Below the pieces are notes generated by a model, which searched no databases, had not been told where the DNA came from, and saw nothing but the letters and a program-made list of their open reading frames with translations. Below are positions 1 to 10,527 of a stretch of DNA of 64,000 bases, in pieces (position 1 is the stretch's first letter; each line of letters opens with the position of its first letter). The translations under genes and the position numbers were made by a program. The DNA comes from Osmia lignaria lignaria (lineage: Eukaryota > Arthropoda > Insecta > Hymenoptera > Megachilidae): contig NC_135035.1 in NCBI RefSeq assembly GCF_051020975.1, forward strand, positions 6,448,001 to 6,512,000, written 5' to 3'.

Positions 1-3000
1 TAGATATTACAGCTTGATCCAATTTAATATACACCGCGCGAGAATATAAAGTACATTATAGAATAGAGAGCGTGTCGGGTGTACAGAAGGGTTTAAACTT
101 AATTTCACGCTTGCCACAAACGAATGGTCAATAAAATCGCAAAGGCCAGTATTATTCTCTGTTATTCATCAACAGGTCAATCCTCGATACCTGCAACCCC
201 CTAGAGTTCTCTCCTCTGTTCGTTTCTATTTTCATACAGACGGCAAGTCGAACAATAATCACGAACGTGTTCGCCTTACACGCACGATTTCTCTTAGGTC
301 ACAACAGAGCAGCCGATCTCGAACAAACGAGACGCTCGTCTCGGATTTAATCCTCGTTTACTTGCAAGGACTTCAGCCTGCCTCCTACCTCCCCTCGATC
401 GTCTTCTGCCTCCCAAGTATATATATATATATTATATACATATCCTTTGCCAAGCTAGATAGAGCTCCCCTGTATTTACCTGTCACCTCGATGACGATTC
501 TGACGAGGGTATCTACCCTTCGCCGCGTACCCTTCGTCCTTGACGCGATTCGAACAGCGAGTCGTACGCCAGGAGGTCCAGGGATCCTGTAGGATCCTTG
601 AATCGTGCCAAACCCGTCCAAAGAACGGCGCAAGTTGCTCATTGCCGCTCGAGAGTAGCAATTTATTCTGTATTTAAAATTATGCAGTCGAGTGGCTGCC
701 TCGATACCTTACGATCATTATTTTGCGCTTTCATATTTTTCTTACGTACGGAGTGAGAAAAATGTATTAACAATGCGAATGACATGGAAAACGGTCGGTG
801 GAACGAGAGCTGGTTTATTAAAACGCAGCAAATCCGGCCGTAATTATTTATCATCGATCTCGGTCGGCGCGCTCATTAGCGGGCTGCTGTGCGGCGCGGC
901 TGGTAAAATTATTTCCTCTCTCTTTCTCTCTTTCTCGCGCGGGGCCGGTCGGTGGCTCAGGAATCGTCACATTTTTCACGAAGATTAATCGAGTCGACAA
1001 ACGGGTTCGAACGTTGAATAATCAATCGAGGCGAGGCGGTCGCGGCGCGCGAAATAAATCGGCCCCGCCGCGCCGATTCCTCCCGGCGTTGCGCGGCGCG
1101 ACGCGACGCGGTGCACCGGGTACGATTTGCATATCCAGGAACGTGTCGCGACGTCGTGGTGATCCCTTTGCCCCTCCTTTTAGCTGCCAGCCAACACCGT
1201 GGCACGTTCGATTGTCATGAAAATTCTCGGCTGGAAAACGTGTCTGACGCGCCAATGACGTGCTCGAACGGGGGCACGAGGCCTAGAAATGGGTTAGGCG
1301 GAGGGCTACGGCTCGAGCAGACGCGAAATTGGCATAAATGAGATTGATACGACTTTAAGTTACTCGACGCTGCGACAAAGAGACACCGAGAGATACATTG
1401 AAAAGATTGGCCGAGGGAGAAGGATAGACGGAGAACACTCAAGCCACTCGTCACGCCACTTTGCACCTCCTGAAGAGACAGCAGCGAGCTGAGAATGAGA
1501 GTTTTGGCAAGGTACGCCCATGCCGTTGACCGACGCGATGCTCACCTTCCATTGTGACACACCGTGGAACGTGTTTTGCGGATAATGACGTTGGAACGAG
1601 AGCTCGGTTCGTTTTGCGATCGAATTTTCAATGGGGTTGCCTGCAAGTGTTTCCCAACAGTCATGGTAGACACCTTTTATTCATTCCTCAACGATTCCAC
1701 TGAAATTTAACCCTTTGCACTTGTAGATATTTTATGCCAAATGATTAAACTCTTGAATTTTTCAAATAAAAGTCGAATTCTCCGAAGATCCGAAGGAGGG
1801 TGACAACGCGGAATCCGGTAGAGCGACGATTGTAGAACACGTAATAAAATAATTTTAACGAGCCGGCTGAATTATGCCCGTGGTACAAATAATAATATCT
1901 GGCCGGCACGCATCCCCGCAATAAATATCGAACCCAGGGGACCGCCCCCTTCGCCCTTCGTGGCCGGTTTCCATCCACCGTGCACCGAACCCTCGTCTTC
2001 ACGGTCTACCTCGAAGGCTCACCTCAACTATGTGGAGCAAAACTATGGGGCCCCGGTTGTAGCGAGGGGGAGCTTGCGAAAAACAGGGCCTGACCCCGGT
2101 CAGGGACTCTCAACTTCCTGCTGGAAGCGCGACAGGAACGTGGGAATCGCGTTTCGAAACTTGTCGCTGACAGGAAATCGCTTCCGCTCGATGAAATCTG
2201 ACAAACCTCGGTTTTCATTGATTCAGGAATTTGTATAAATAGGTATAACTTTTCAAATGTGTTTAAAAATGATAATAAAAAAATGATGGAACGGGTGGAA
2301 AAGCAATCGAGGAAGAAATAGAAAAAAATACAGCGCCGAGAGATTACATCGTCAGAAGCGAGGCCGAGCGGTGTAAAGCGTCGACCGATGACAGCGCAAT
2401 GAGATTCTGATTTGCGCAGACGACGCATAATCGGTTGCTCGCGCGAGATGTTGCACGCGCGTCGGTTAGCAATCAGGGAGGATGATGCAGCCAGAACCGG
2501 AGGCTAGCCAATCGGATTCCCGTGCAATTTATTTGTACACCTGTGCAGCCGAGTCGCCGTTTTGGTTTCTGGATACGTTGCGTGCCGATACCACCTCTCG
2601 TCGCGAGAGTTTATGCGAGAAATCCTCGACAATTGTAATTAACTACGGGCGTTTAATTGGAAACCTCTTCATTTTATATATCGATCGTTTCGTTCTGTAA
2701 AATTCGCGATACTTATTCTTCCTTATTTCGGTACGGATACTTTCTAAGAAAGTTGCGGTTAACGATGGCCACAATAATCTCGTACAATTGCAGTAATTAT
2801 ACAATGTTCTAAATTTCACCGGACCCCTGCGCGTATCGTTCGTTTACTACTTCCTGTTTCCGACATAAATCATTAGCCGGCGTCCGTTTTACTTTCACCT
2901 GGTAATGCTATCGCTATCCAAAGCTTGTTTGCTTGTGCCCTAATTATCCTGTTGGTCGACGTTGCACCGCGGTCGCGGATTAGGACGGCTTAACGGAAAC

Positions 3001-3958
3001 GGCGGAGCGCGTCCTTGATTGCACCTACCGAAAGGAAGGAAAACCCACCCACCGAGACCTGGATCGTATTCACGGAACAGGGGCGAACTTTTACAACCCC
3101 TCGGTTGAATTTTTATGACGATATACAAGCTCGTTCTCGAGAGACCAGGTAGCGTGGCTGCGAGTCAGGTAAGACTGACCCAAATTTACGACGTTTTCGT
3201 CGGAATACAGGGGATCGTAAGCAACCCTTCCGTCGAATTTAATCGCATTTGCTTCCGATTATGACCCGGTATTCCCTGTAACTTTACCACAGTCAGGTGG
3301 CAGGGTTTCGATGGCAAATGTTGGGAAAAACGATCGTAAAATGTTATTATCCCTTATTTAGGGATCGAAGTTAATGATTTTCAAGAAGGTCCACGCAATA
3401 AATTGAATGGTTTTGATGGTTTTGTTTAATTTTCGTGTTTCATAAACATAGGATGAATCGATCGGCAGATATTTCAACCCGAATAGTTAGTCTACCGTGG
3501 TCGAAGCGTCGAGATTATTTGGATCTCGAAGAATGGTAACAATCGAGCTTTGTAATCGGTCCTCGAAACGATAAAGACTTTGTTGGCCGCTCTTCCGGCA
3601 CCGCTACCGCCACCACCCCCTTGATTTCCACCCCATTTCTCCTCTCCCTCTACCATTCTCTTCCGGCCAGCACACAAGTCTGCCATTCTTTTATTATTCC
3701 AACTCTAAGAGAAGGTTCCAATGGTATCACCTGTTGGCAATTGCACGCCCACGAATTCCTTCGCCGTTTGTTTTTCCTTACCCTCCTCGTTCCTCTTCAA
3801 AGCTACTTCCTCTCTCGTTGTCGCGATCTTTTTTTCCATTCTTGCCGCGATAGAAGAAGTTCGACCGTGGTCGACGGGGGAGGTCGACCACCTTCGCATA
3901 AACGCGGTTAATGGGACGAAGATAATGGTGAACGACAATGGCGTACACAACGCCATTG
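1..3958. other. Upstream noncoding region
   Basis: No recognisable gene. It contains a short TA microsatellite (418-439) and a solitary TTAACCCTTTGCACTTG word at about 1707-1723, which resembles one end of hymenopteran piggyBac-like repeats but has no visible partner. A CAGGTAG word (Zelda/TAGteam-like) sits at 3146-3152. At 3935-3959 there is a perfect 10-bp stem with a 5-nt loop (ACAATGGCGT / ACGCCATTGT). The rest is unique-looking CpG-containing DNA. Confidence 0.5.
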
Positions 3959-4563
3959 TGACGTACCTCACCTCGCGGTTTCTCTTTCGATACGCGAAAA
4001 CACTCTTTTAGAATCTCCTTACTTTCGTTTCAGACTATTCTCAACTTCTATTTTTTCATCGATAAACAGTGAAATATATTTTTTGACCCTACGATAAAAT
4101 TAGCTACGATTCTCGTTTATTAATTAGAATATTAAATACTTTAATTGACGTACCTCGCCTCGCAGTTTCTCTATTTTCGTTTCTACTTTTTCTTGACAAG
4201 TTTTCGTGAAATATATTTTTTGACCCTCTGGTAAAATTAGCTACGATTCTCGTTTATTAATTAGAACATTAAATACTATAATTAACGTACCTCACCTCGC
4301 AGTTTCTCTATTTTCGATTCTATTCTTTCTTGGATCAACAGTGAAATATATTTTTTGACCCTCTGATAAAATTAGCTACGATTCTCGTTTATTAATTAGA
4401 ATATTAAATACCATAATTAACGTACCTCACCTCGCAATTTCTCTATTTTCGTTTCAAACTATTTTCACCTTCTATATTTTCTTGGATGAACAGTGAAATA
4501 TATTTTTTGATACGGATAAAATTAGTTACGATTCTCCTTAATTAGAACATTAAACACTATAAT
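3959..4563. repeat. AT-rich minisatellite, ~137-bp period, about 4 copies
   Basis: A unit containing ACGTACCTCACCTCGCAG, then a CTCTATTTTCG segment, GTGAAATATATTTTTTGACC, and ATTAGCTACGATTCTCG recurs four times. Equivalent points fall at 4134, 4271, 4406 and 4552, giving periods of 137, 135 and 146 bp. Copies differ by scattered substitutions and small indels, so the array is not brand new. It has no coding potential and no inverted termini. Confidence 0.9.
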
Positions 4564-7559
4564 CGTGAAATTGAAATTTGAGAAATGTTAACGAAGAAAT
4601 AGAGCAAGGTGCACGCTGATGGCCGGTAGGTAGAGCAAGCTACCTGTAAATCCAATTATGTACGCGTAATAACGGCACAATGAGGCGCTCGTGCAAACGT
4701 AACTATTAAAAGAAGGATAGAACGGGACAATACAATCCGTGGAATAAAGAAAGAAGCATTCGAGTCGCGCGTATTCGACGGATACATACGTACGCGCAGG
4801 TACGTATCCGCTTAAACGAAAGCTCGGCTGGCACAGCAGCGGCACACGGTGCCATCGAGTATCACAAACATTGATTTGAATCACAAAGACCGCCCGCGGT
4901 ATTCCATTGTCGGCTGCCGACTTATTGTACAGTTTCTCCTGTCTACTCTCCGCTGTCTCTCGATCCTCTTCTCCTCTGTCTTTTCACGCTTTTTTCATCT
5001 CTTTCCCTCGTCGATATAACGACCTATCAATCGACTTATTCCGCGGAATGGATGCACGCGCCCCGCGACAGAGGGAAAACGGAAATGCGCTTTAATTATA
5101 TCACGGTGACCGATCGTTGAACCACGATATCGCGAACCCGAACCGTATTGTACACCGATCAACCTGACACGATATAATTTTCCTGAAATTTGCGGAGAAG
5201 CTCGATGATTGCCAACAGCTTTATTGCCGTTGATCGGCAATTGTCTAGCGATCGAAATTAGATTGCCAGGGGTGATTTTGATGGGGGGTGAAAATTAGGA
5301 ATTTTCAACGATTTATATACATTAAACGTTATTTACAAACGTTAACGTTTCTCAGAATCGTCGAATGACAATTCGAAAGGTGACGAAACATCCATTGACC
5401 CGCTAATTAGTCGTAGCTGCAAACGCCGCAGGTTCTACGAGGCAAATCGTTCAGGTACTTGGCACAGCTTTATGATTACCTGGCTGTTTGCGAGAGCAGG
5501 TACCTTCGCACAGGACACCGAGTGGCAATCGATCGGCAAACAATGGCCATAGCTTACGGTAAACGACGGGGCCGAGCGGCGGGCAATAAATTTTCGTAGG
5601 TTCGTTAAGCAGGTGTCAATATTCGAGCAACTCGACGCGAATCATCGTGGCTCTTTCGTGACCATAACCAGCCTCGTACCTGCGGTTTTCATTAGGCGGA
5701 CTGTCGCGACCCGTTACAATGCTCCCTCTGATTACCCTTTCCTCTCTTGATTTATCGTCAACCCGGTCGGGGATTCATCGTCGCGAAATAGAAGAAGAAG
5801 CGTGTCGAAAGCGCGAGAGATAACGAGCACGTCAGCCGGCGATGATTAGAAAGATCGATCGATCGATTGGCCGATTGAGTCATCCTTAAGGGGACCTTGC
5901 ACTTCGCTCTTATCTAGCCGATAATTTTATCGAGACGACCTTGCCTTGCTTATCGAGCAACTCGCCGTCTCCTCGAGCCGTGCATAATTGCAACGGCTTC
6001 GAAAATATTTCACATTCCATCGCGAAGATTGAAACTCGAAGAGAAATCGTCGGAACGGTGAAAAATCTATAAAACGCGCTACTCGTTGCCGGGAAAAGAA
6101 ACGTTACCGCAATTCCGCGAAAGAATTCCGTACGGTAAAGAGCGGTAGCCGAAGAAGGGTGGTTCGCGAGGGTTGGAGAGAAAAAAAAAAAAATGAAAAA
6201 GGAGCGAGCGGCATTCGTCGAAATTGAACGACGGCGAACGTTTCGAATGGGGCCTCGATACGAAAGGACGCCGTTACTTTCATTGTCGTTGACGCACGAG
6301 GCACGTCGGGGTTGCGCTACGATTATCTATGACGCATTCTTCCATTATGCCTTTCGCTCTTTCTCTGCCATTCTCCCGCCTCGATTCCACCCCTCTCTTT
6401 CCGTCTGCACGGCGAGCCGCGGCAACAGGTCCTACGCAGGAACCCGCTTAAACGAAGTCGCATCGGCCGATGGAGGTTCTTTCAGGAATGGCTCGTGAGC
6501 CTCTTTGTGGATTTCACGAACGGGAGACCGGCATCGGAGGCCGAGAGGGAATGCGAGAACGAAGGGAGAGGAGTAAAAAAAGAAAAAAAAAAGAAAGAAA
6601 AAGGAACGACAAAGAGGACGAGACAGGGAGAAAATGGGTCAAGTCGAGCGGATGTAATTGGAGATTTGAATACGACGTACAGTGATACCAGCTAATGTCC
6701 TCGTATAGCCTGTAAATTAACTCGTTAGTTTGCTTTAGATTATCAGGAAAAAGAAAAATCCCCCACCGTTCGGTGTTGAAGTGGAATCACTATCGGGAAC
6801 GCGCGTTTGACAAGAAGCTAGGTGAAAAAATTGCGACCGATTGACAGACGATTTAACGATCGGTAAAAATGAAAGGTCGTATGAAGTAACGACGATAGCG
6901 ACAAAGACGCGTGGTACGTTTCTGTGATTGCGCGAAAAGAAATGGTCAGCTGGAAAGAAGGACGCGATAGGAGAGAAAAATGAGATAAGATAGAAGTGTC
7001 TACGCAGTTAGAATGCACTTGCGAGAGCACTCGAAAGCTACGTTTCTCTGCTTCTGTTTGACGTTGAACACTGTTTACCCTCTGAAATAAAGTACAATGC
7101 TCGCGATCGTCCTCGATCTTTCATCCCTGGATCATTCTGCCTGGAAGTATCTTACGGATCGGAACCAGTGACCCATCGATTCGCGTCGATCCACGAAATT
7201 TCGAAGGTCACTGGACCCGCGCGCGAATGGATTCGGGGGATGGTTTAAGGGGGTGAGAAAGGAGAGACACGCGCTGTTGTCGCGCGTGGAGCGCAGGAAA
7301 ACGACACGAGGCGTGCAAGGAGGGAGGGAATTCGCGGAGAAAGCAGGATCCAACGTTGGTAAGCATGCAGGGGGTGGAAAGAGGGGGTTGGGTGAATGTG
7401 GGGAACAGAGGAACGCGTGGACGAAATACTGGCGACCCCGAGGAAAAGATCGCGAGAGAGGAACTCGTGGACGAGGCAGAGTGTGTAGCGGGCGTCGTTG
7501 CGCGAGTGAGAGGCCAGGGTGGGAGAGGGGTGAAAGCGTTGCCGCGAGAGGTCGTCGGG
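4564..7559. other. Noncoding region upstream of the SoxN promoter
   Basis: No gene recognised. It contains a cluster of three CAGGTA words within ~50 bp (5452-5457, 5477-5482 on the other strand, 5497-5502), a GATC tetramer run near 5851-5862, a TATAAAA word near 6068, and an A13 run (6181-6193). Long open frames on both strands between about 7130 and 7850 are low-complexity products of GC-rich DNA. Proximal enhancers of SoxN are expected here from position alone. Confidence 0.4.
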
Positions 7560-7830
7560 GTTGTTGCGCTGACGTCACGGCGTAATGGCGCCGCCTTCGG
7601 CGTCGCGGAGAGCGGCGCGATTGGTGGAGAGAAATGATGGCAGGCTTGCGTGCCAATCGATTGCCGTTGGTAGGCTTGGGTCTGGTCGGTCGGTCGGTTG
7701 GGTATGGTTCCTGGTAGCGGGAATGGTAGGGCGGCGAGCGTGCAGAGGAGGGGCGGCACAGCGTAGAGAGAGCGAAACAGAGAGAGGGGGGCAGCCGCCT
7801 CGGCAGGAAGTGAGCCCCGAGAGTGGGACC
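7560..7830 (+). promoter_or_regulatory. Probable SoxN promoter region (GC-rich, CRE/CCAAT)
   Basis: This GC-rich block lies ~1.4 kb upstream of the SoxN start codon. It contains a perfect palindromic CRE (TGACGTCA, 7570-7577), an inverted CCAAT box (ATTGG, 7620-7624), GCGCC words between them, and an ETS-like AGGAAGTGA near 7805. No TATA box is obvious in the right place. The composition and motif set fit a CpG-rich developmental promoter, with transcription starting somewhere between about 7800 and 8400. A TCAGT initiator-like word at 8374-8378 is one candidate start. The motifs are seen directly; assigning promoter function and the start site is inference. Confidence 0.4.
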
Positions 7831-9154
7831 CCAAGGCGAAATCCACAAATGCTCAGACGGTTCCGTTCTTCCGTGGAGAGTGGAGGTCGCTGCTACTCAT
7901 TCTTATTCTTATCCTTCGTCGTCGTCGTCGTCGTCGCCGCTGTCCGCATCGACGACCACGAGTGAGAAAGCGGATGAAAGTAGGCGCCGCGTGTCCACGC
8001 GCAACACACGGTACACAAAGCACGCGTGCTGCGACGAGGAGTCATCGTTGCCTTTGTTATCGGGACACAGTGATTAAAAGAAGATCGACGCGTGTTTGGT
8101 GGATCGCTCGTTCGTAGTGTGAAAAATCTACGTTGGAACTAAAATCGAGATCCCGTATTTTTCCGTGTCGGATTTTTTTCTCAAGCTCGAGGAAAAATCG
8201 CGAGCAGAGCCCACGGTATCGTTGCATCGTCGCGATCCGATTCGTCGAGCGTATCGCGAGCCTGCAGCCAGTCACGAGCGAGCTGTCGGGCTGCGAAGAG
8301 AGACGGAGCGGATTGGCGAGACAAGGAGAGACGGTGAGGACGCGCAGCGTGCCAGGGGAAGAAAGTGACAGTGCGTCAGTACTCCGGTCGGGCTCTGGCG
8401 TGGATCACGGCCCGTTCTCGTAGCTGTCGCAACAGTAGAAGCGAAGAGAGAAGTTAGCGTATTGCTCGAGCCGAGTACGCGGGGGGAGGAAAAATTGTGT
8501 TGATATGAGGAGCGTCGAGTGTGTACGGTGACCAGACGGAGCCAGACGGTGACTTTTCGTGATTAGCAAACATCGAACGACGACGTTTAGTGTTCCCGAG
8601 AGGCTCGTCTGCGAGAGACAATAACCGAGTGTTTCGTAGTAATGCTCGTACGTGAATTCGATCGTATACGAACGGTGCGCGGTGATCCTGTGCTCTATTG
8701 AGGGGCTATCATCGTTTGTTACACGACCAGGTGTATCGAGAGTTGTTCAGGTGATTGAAAAGGATTTATATACCGGTGAACTTTACTCGTGTTTTTCCGG
8801 CGAAACTAGAACAAACATTGCTAAGAAGTGACTGTTACGGTAAATAGTGAGACAGTGCCGGTGGTGTTTCACCGCGTTCAACCAGTGGTGATCCAGGTAG
8901 AAGGAACGAAATCTCCGTAGATGGTGGAGAAAGGATCGAAAAACGACTTCCATGTTAGAATCTTGGAAAGAAACGGGGAGACTCGTCGTCGCGTAGTGTT
9001 CACCGGTTCGTCGTGAACACGGTGTAGCACGAGTGACGTCCAACCGGGCAAGTAGTATAGGGAGGTGCGCGAGTTCTCGGCGTTTCGTCGATTTTCTTGA
9101 CGTCGGGAGGTACCAGGAAAGGGCGGCAAACTGTACGGCCACCGGGAAGAAGAG
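7830..9154 (+). other. Probable long 5' leader (5' UTR) of SoxN
   Basis: The stretch between the promoter-like block and the SoxN ATG contains no convincing coding sequence and no recognisable repeat except a TCG microsatellite at 7916-7936. It is rich in GAGCGA and GTGTCGA words, and I see no clear intron within it. In the SoxN frame it is open only from 9101, after the stop at 9098. The region 9121-9140 resembles the beginning of the coding sequence exactly 60 bp further on (GGGCGGCAAACTGTACGG against GGGCGGCAGCCTGCACGG). Whether the leader is one exon or spliced cannot be told without transcripts. Confidence 0.4.
7916..7936. repeat. (TCG)7 microsatellite in the presumed 5' leader
   Basis: Seven perfect tandem TCG units followed by CCGC. 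It lies in the presumed untranslated leader of SoxN and is likely polymorphic in length. Confidence 0.85.
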
Positions 9155-10525
9155 ATGCTCACGATGGAGTCGGACCTGAAGGGCGGCAGCCTGCACGGTC
9201 AAATGCCACCGCACCCTCACCAGGGTGTATCGCCGATGGGCCACCATACCGGTGTATCTCCGTATGGTAGCCTCGGCTCGATAGTGCACAGTCCAGCCCT
9301 GTCCGGAAGTCCTCCGAGTACCGGAGGCCTCGGTCTCGGACTCCAGCACCATCACCAAACGCCCCAGCATCATTACGCTTCCATGCAGGCGGCCCAGCAA
9401 CAGCAACAGCAGCAGCAACAACAGCAAAGCATGCACTCGTTGGCGCAACAAGCTGGTAGCCAACAGCAACAACAGCACCACCCGCATCAACAGCAACAGC
9501 AACAGGCCCAGCCTCAGCAGCACCACCAGGCGCCGAACAACAACAACAATACCAGCAAAAACAACAACATCGACCGCGTGAAGAGGCCGATGAACGCGTT
9601 CATGGTTTGGTCCCGTGGACAACGGCGCAAGATGGCGCAGGAGAACCCGAAGATGCACAACTCGGAGATCTCGAAACGGTTGGGAGCCGAGTGGAAGTTG
9701 CTCAGCGAAACGGAGAAACGTCCGTTCATCGACGAAGCGAAACGATTGAGAGCCGTTCACATGAAGGAACATCCCGACTACAAATACCGGCCGCGACGCA
9801 AGACCAAGACGTTGCTGAAGAAGGACAAGTTCCCTCTGGGCGGCGGTGTGGCCGGTGTAGGCGGTATGCTGGGCGTCGATCAAAGGCAAGTCGGTGCGGC
9901 CGGTGGTCCTCAGCAGGCCCAATTGTCGCGCGACGTTTATCAGATGCCAAACGGTTACATGCCGAACGGTTACATGATGCACGATCCGACGGCCGCGTAT
10001 CAGCAACACGTCGCGTACGGCGGTCACATGGGTGGCGCAGCAGCCGCGGCCGCGGCATCAGCCTACCCGAGGTACGAGATGGGACACCACATGGGCGGCG
10101 GCAGTCCGAGCCCCATCAACAGCTACATGAACGGTTACAGTGGATACAGCACCACCGTGCCCGGTGGTTCACCGTCGCCTTATCACCAAGCTCAACCCGG
10201 CTCTCAGATGTCGAGTCACAGTCCCAGCGGTAGCAGCATAAAATCGGAGCCGACGAGTCCGGCGAGCGGCGGTATTCACACGCCTACGCCAACCGGTGCC
10301 TCGTCGACGGCCGGTGCCGGTGGTCAGGTCGTGAAACGAGAATACATGGGACAACAGCAGACGCAGCAAACGCAGGGTGACCTCAGGCAGATGATCTCGA
10401 TGTATCTACCACAAGGAGTCGACCAGGGAGTCGTGCAACACGGAGCCGGTGTCTACTCGCCTGGACCGTCGCCGGATCCCCTCGCGCAGCATCACTCTGC
10501 CATTCCGCCGCTCACTCATATGTAA
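9155..10525 (+). CDS. SoxN: SoxNeuro-type SoxB1 HMG-box transcription factor
   Basis: Single uninterrupted ORF of 456 aa. The HMG box spans residues ~140-218 (DRVKRPMNAFMVWSRGQRRK onward); F149-M150 is the wedge that intercalates in the DNA minor groove. Basic nuclear-localisation clusters sit at both ends of the box (RGQRRK, RPRRKTK). The segment right after it (TLLKKDKFPLGGG) is the SoxB group signature. The C-terminal half has GDLRQMISMYLP (408-419) and ends PLTHM, matching the SoxB1 C-terminus (vertebrate Sox2 has GDLRDMISMYLP and ends PLSHM), so this is B1 and not Dichaete/Sox21. Two psi-K-x-E sumoylation motifs lie at I362-E365 and V393-E396. Low-complexity tracts: Q81-Q91, Q103-107, Q112-117, N128-132 and an alanine run at 295-301. 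Start: an in-frame stop at 9098-9100 makes ATG 9155 the first in-frame ATG; a second at 9164 (M4) has G at +4 and is possible. Known role of the family: a nuclear sequence-specific activator or repressor (CATTGT-type sites) that specifies neuroectoderm and neuroblasts. The orthologue assignment is strong; the precise species is unknown. Confidence 0.96.
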   Translation: MLTMESDLKGGSLHGQMPPHPHQGVSPMGHHTGVSPYGSLGSIVHSPALSGSPPSTGGLGLGLQHHHQTPQHHYASMQAAQQQQQQQQQQQSMHSLAQQAGSQQQQQHHPHQQQQQQAQPQQHHQAPNNNNNTSKNNNIDRVKRPMNAFMVWSRGQRRKMAQENPKMHNSEISKRLGAEWKLLSETEKRPFIDEAKRLRAVHMKEHPDYKYRPRRKTKTLLKKDKFPLGGGVAGVGGMLGVDQRQVGAAGGPQQAQLSRDVYQMPNGYMPNGYMMHDPTAAYQQHVAYGGHMGGAAAAAAASAYPRYEMGHHMGGGSPSPINSYMNGYSGYSTTVPGGSPSPYHQAQPGSQMSSHSPSGSSIKSEPTSPASGGIHTPTPTGASSTAGAGGQVVKREYMGQQQTQQTQGDLRQMISMYLPQGVDQGVVQHGAGVYSPGPSPDPLAQHHSAIPPLTHM

Positions 10526-10527
10526 GC
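10522..10527 (+). promoter_or_regulatory. Potential splice donor overlapping the SoxN stop codon
   Basis: The end of the SoxN ORF reads CATATGTAAGCTG, so the last two bases of the exon would be AT and the intron would begin GTAAGC, a consensus donor. Use of this site removes the TAA stop (10523-10525). Joining to the candidate acceptor at 51116 restores ATG (AT + G) and keeps the frame open for 21 further codons. The PLTHM-stop ending is the conserved SoxB1 terminus, so the unspliced form is expected to be the main product. Confidence 0.3.

Noticed and set aside
1707..1760. Solo TTAACCCTTTGCACTTG word resembling a piggyBac-like repeat end
   Set aside because: No partner terminus within several kb. 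One short word is insufficient to delimit an element.
7132..7848. 238-aa and 212-aa overlapping open frames on the minus strand
   Set aside because: They are Pro/Ser/Arg-rich products of GC-rich promoter DNA, open in several frames at once, with no domain or splice evidence.
8783..10027. 414-aa open frame on the minus strand, overlapping SoxN
   Set aside because: It is antisense to the SoxN coding region. Its Leu/Arg-rich low-complexity runs are the complement of the CAG/CAA and Ala tracts. No domain, and SoxN explains the codon structure.
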